Positions 60,114 through 64,000 of a stretch of DNA of 64,000 nt are shown here, one piece after another. The stretch is from Heliocidaris tuberculata (Eukaryota; Echinodermata; Echinoidea; Camarodonta; Echinometridae), in assembly GCA_025618425.1 (NCBI GenBank), contig CM046850.1:3569986-3633985 (forward strand), given 5' to 3'. Both the position numbers and the translations under genes were made by a program. The notes under the pieces are model-generated. The model was not told where the DNA came from. It saw nothing but the letters and a program-made list of their open reading frames with translations, and did not search any database. Positions within the stretch are counted from its first letter, which is position 1. Each line of letters starts with the position of its first letter.

Positions 60114-60553
60114 TTAATCCTTTCAGGACAGGAATTATTTAACCCTTTCAGGACAGGAATTATTTAAGGGCTAAATTGATCACATTATGTTCTTCAAATT
60201 GGCAACACTAATATTTTTCTTTTAGTGCTACATGGTTCTAACAAAATGTAATGTCTTTGAAAACAATATACATCATTAGAAACTTGGTCGAAAGTTGAAA
60301 AAATTGCCAATTTTGATAAAAAACAGTGATTTTGAACCTCTCAATGTGTTGCCAATTTAAGGATTTTGAAGCTTATTCTCCTTTTTACAATTCCTGGCAT
60401 CAAACGCAATATGGTCATGCAACAAAAATGGAAACAATGTGTGTAGAAATTTTTGCTCTTTCTAGTCATGCATCTGGTATATTTTTCAGAGCTCTGAATC
60501 AAAAGTTATGGAGCCAAACCACAAAATGTGGTCAATTGTCTCGAAAGGGTTAA
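60114..60553 (+). mobile_element. piggyBac-like MITE, copy 4
   Basis: TTAA-flanked and complete. Its first 28 bases are repeated in tandem (60117-60170). Confidence 0.75.
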
Positions 60554-60647
60554 GGGCTAAATTGATAACTTCTCAGGTTTCAAGGATGGCAAGCCACTTA
60601 TTTGTGGAATATGATTGCTAATTTTTCTTCTCTTCTTCCTAGATCCT

Positions 60648-61066
60648 TTAATCTTTTCGTGACAGGAATCATTTAAAGGCTAAATTGATCACATTTAGTT
60701 CTTCAAATTGGCAACAATGATATTTTTCTTTTAGAGCTACATGGTTCTAATAAGGTGTAATGTCATCGAAAACAATAAACATGGTTAAGAATGTAGTCGA
60801 AAGGTTGAAAAAATTGCCAATTTTGATAAAAAGCGATGATTTTGAACCTCTCGATGTGTTGCCAATTTAAGGATTTTAAAGTTTATTCTCTTTTTTTTTT
60901 AATTCCTGGCTTCAAATACTATATGGTCATGCAACAACAGTGGACAAGACATTATGCATAAATTTTTGCTCTTTCTTCTCATGCATCTGGTATATTTTTT
61001 ACAGCTCTGAATAAAAAATTATTGAGCCAAACCACAAAATGTGGTCAATTGTCTCGAAAGGGTTAA
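60648..61066 (+). mobile_element. piggyBac-like MITE, copy 5
   Basis: TTAA at both ends, 95 bases right of copy 4, in the same orientation. Confidence 0.75.
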
Positions 61067-62029
61067 AAAGAAAATATATGTATTGTGGAAGAAATTATTT
61101 GAATAGTACTGATGATGAATTAGATTAAAGTTGAATAAACAGTGAAATAAAAGGAGATGAAGTTTGATATTTTCAATGAAAGACCAAAGATGATAGTATG
61201 ATAGATAAAAACACAAAGATTTTATAAGCTGAAATAGGCAAGAGATTGTCTGAAATCATATTGACAAACGGCATATCATGGAGAGAATTGAAATTCATAT
61301 TTTTGTTGTGACATGTACAATAGCCAATTTAGTAAATTGAATAATTTTGTACTATAATTTTTTACCTGAAATACTATGTTTGTTTTCTATAAATAGATAC
61401 AAATGTGTGATTAATGTTGTGGAATTTCATGAATTACTAGTAATCAAATACTTAGAAACTTCAAAAGTGAATATTTGAATAAAGTTTATTTTGAGTGTAA
61501 AACTAAAAGCATCATATAAAGATTTCTATGTTATCTGTGACTTGAATTCGAGTTAGCCAGCACTACTATGAATATTGTGATGAGAGTATAATTTTAATGG
61601 ACTTTGAAATGAAGTGAAATATTTGAGTTGCCCGGCACTACTGTTCAAAATGTTTGTGAAGAATGGACCTCGGGATGAAGAGGAATGGTATGAATAGAGA
61701 ATGAGAGAGAAACTAATTTATTTTTAAGATGGAGCTACCAGATGATAAAAATACATTTAAATGATACTGATGATGAATCAAAGTAAATGAAATAATCAAT
61801 GGCATTGGCAGATCCAGGATTATCTGGCAGAGGTACGGGAGTCCGAACAAAAATCTGTGGCAAGCAAAAAAAAATAAGTTTCACACAGTTTTCAGGAGCT
61901 TTTTTATTTTGGTTAATTTAAACAATTCTGATAAGCACAATAGAAAAGGTTATCAAATTTGCAGAGAACATATGATGTCGTGTTCGATAGATATCTTTAC
62001 TGGAGTTCATGTCAAAATAGCCTCATCAT
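61067..62029. other. intergenic, no recognised feature
   Basis: AT-rich with chance ORFs only. ttggcagatccaggat near 61806 weakly resembles the end of the 638-base TIR element. Confidence 0.5.
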
Positions 62030-62044
62030 CACATCATCATCATT

Positions 62045-62076
<32 letters not shown>

Positions 62077-62104
62077 TATCATCATCGTCGTCGTCGTCAT
62101 CATT
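62030..62104 (+). repeat. (ATC)n microsatellite
   Basis: Tract of atc/cat triplets, ending in cgt triplets. Confidence 0.9.
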
Positions 62105-62824
62105 ATCTTCCATCTAAGGATCCGTCCTTTCTCAATTTCACTTTTTTTCTGATTAACAATTTTTTCGTCATGACATGTCAAAACGATAACCGGTATCCAT
62201 AATACCATAAGACTTTCAAAAAAACAACTCTAGGACAATTTTAATACTTTTTTAAATAATTTTAATAGAAATCATTTTCAGATTATGCAATCATGTCGTT
62301 TTCATGTTCGCACAATTTTCATTCGGTGACGCACAAGGCTATTGAAATTGCCCTTATGTTGATTTCGTGAAAGACTTTCGATCGTGGTTAATATAACTCT
62401 GTTAGGAAGGTACGTCCGTTCTATCATGAACATTTAGATTTGGGAATTGTGAGAAATTTTGTTTTCAGGAAACAACGTACAAATAAAAAAGACCACCTCT
62501 GGCATTTTTTTTTTTTTTTTTAAATCTATTTCTGATATTTAGACTGGGTGACTCATTATTACCTATAGTGGTGGTCTTCCATGAGGCCCTGATAACAATA
62601 ATAAGTAATAATATTCAACAAAATCATAAAAATAATCTCATAAGAAAAAATAAACAAGAACATACACAAATATATATAAATACAAAGTATTTGGTATCCT
62701 CGTCATTAATGTTTGTTTGTTTTTTTACGAAAATGTCGTTGCATATGTATAGATAATTATTATTTTATAAAATCCGTTGAAAAATAACTATGTACATGTA
62801 AATATATAAGTCATTTTGAAATGG
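62105..62824. other. intergenic, no recognised feature
   Basis: AT-rich DNA between the ATC microsatellite and the terminal LINE. It includes a T run at about 62506-62521. Confidence 0.5.
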
Positions 62825-64000
62825 AATTATTTAGTTCAATTTAGTTCATTTTATTTACACTCATCATTCAAAAATACATAACATTTACAATACTTACATT
62901 TATAAATACAATAATAGACATACAAAGGAACATACATCCAAACAAAACATAATGAAAGCGAAGGGAAGAGCTAAAAAGAAATAAAGTCCTTATACGAGAG
63001 CCAATCCCTGATGTATATAAATGAATATGAAAATTAACTGTTGTACTGTTGGAGGCATGAAATTTAAACAAAACATTTTTTGGGGGGAAAAAAAAAGTAG
63101 AGAGCCTGGTAAATTATTGCACGTTGTAAAATTCAATTAAATACATTTTATACTTTTTCTTAAAAGTTTGAAGACTTCGACAATTTCTAATAGCAATGGG
63201 AATGGAATTCCACATTTTGGACCATCAAAGGAAATTGATCTTTTCATTATAGTTGTTTTAATTTGTGGTAAGTGGTAATTAGATGCATTTCTGGTTTCAT
63301 ATTTATGGAAACTCGAATTCAATTTAAAATACTTAAGTAGTGCACATGGCAATAATTCATTATGACACAAGTACATAAAGACTGCAATATGATGCTTACA
63401 TATATCAAATACATTAAGATATTTCAGTTTGTAAAATAAAGGTTTCTTATGAGCTCTGTAATGGGAATTTGATATTAATGGGATGGCTTTCTTTTGTATT
63501 CTAAGTATTCTGTTTAGATTGGTTTGACTTGTCATTGCCCAAACTTCCGCACAGTAACATAAATGAGGTAGAATCAAACGTATTATACAAAGTTCTTAAA
63601 ACACATTTGGGGAGAAATCTAAGTTTGTTTACTATACCAATATTTTTTGAAATCTTGTTGCAGACAGCGCCAGTATGTTCATTCCATGAAAGTTTGGAAT
63701 CAATTTCTATTCCAAGGAATTTATTTACTGATACGCGTTGGAAGTTGTAATTATTTACCTGAAATTTCATCTCATTAAGGTTGATCTTTTTGTTTGTAAA
63801 TACCATATAGTTAGTTTTATTAACATTCAATATTAATTTGTTCAAAGAAAGCCAATGTAGTAATTTGTTTACTTCATTACTAAATTCCTGTTGCAAAATT
63901 TGAACATTTTTATGTGACATAAGCACACTGGTGTCGTCTGCAAATAAGATATATTTCAATTTGTCCGATATATTGCACATGTCATTTATAGAGAGAATGA
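62825..64000 (-). mobile_element. LINE reverse transcriptase 3' part, runs off the window
   Basis: Two overlapping frames (63980-63501 and 63577-63137) carry FADDTSVLMSH, FLGIEIDSKLSWNEH and a C-terminal domain related to the LINE at 40-42 kb. A frameshift lies near 63560. The 3' end has two direct copies of a 10-base AACTAAATT-type repeat at about 62832-62850. The 5' part lies beyond 64000. Confidence 0.85.

Noticed and set aside
61909..62202. Histidine-rich ORF
   Set aside because: Direct product of the ATC microsatellite.

Overview
This is nuclear DNA of an animal, most likely a marine invertebrate deuterostome such as an echinoderm. The evidence is AT-rich sequence with long GT-AG introns, three vertebrate-type genes, L2/CR1-like LINEs with short 3' microsatellite tails, tRNA-derived SINEs, and very many small inverted-repeat elements (MITEs and foldbacks). 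Words such as ACATGTA are frequent. The species cannot be fixed from the sequence alone, and there are no prokaryotic features.

Three cellular genes can be rebuilt exon by exon with consistent splice phases. (1) On the minus strand, 24332 down to 2517, lies TMTC4, an ER protein O-mannosyltransferase with a GT-C-type membrane half and a TPR half. It is spliced from 15 coding exons out of 16 present and gives 817 residues. Two of the exons, 7179-7293 and 4507-4621, are homologous alternatives of identical length and phase and look mutually exclusive. Noncoding 5' exons are likely at 25283-25384 and at 28955-29.2 kb. (2) On the plus strand, 32241 to 55973, lies a DGAT2/MOGAT-family acylglycerol O-acyltransferase with six coding exons and 388 residues. 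Its first intron is 18 kb. (3) Inside that intron, antisense, 39604 down to 34835, lies a complete SOUL-domain heme-binding protein like HEBP1 (four exons, 186 residues). TMTC4 and the acyltransferase are head to head, and a CpG-rich block at about 29.7-29.96 kb lies between their 5' ends.

Repeats fill most of the rest. An L2-like LINE at about 17.1-20.7 kb (endonuclease plus reverse transcriptase, broken) sits between TMTC4 coding exons 2 and 3. A 5'-truncated CR1-like LINE with a 539-codon open RT frame lies at 40.3-42.3 kb. A third RT fragment runs off the right end of the window. TTAA-flanked MITEs of two kinds are scattered throughout: a piggyBac-like family of six copies, and several long foldback elements whose arms form hairpins of 500-600 bases. 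Other items are a 295-base GAA/GGA purine tract beside HEBP1 exon 1, runs of 20-26 C or G, and local duplications of the acyltransferase exon 5, stop-codon region and poly(A) region.

The genes do not form one pathway. TMTC4 glycosylates cadherin-type proteins in the ER, the acyltransferase makes di- or triacylglycerol at the ER, and the HEBP1-like protein is a small cytosolic tetrapyrrole binder. Their connection here is positional: a divergent pair with a nested gene.
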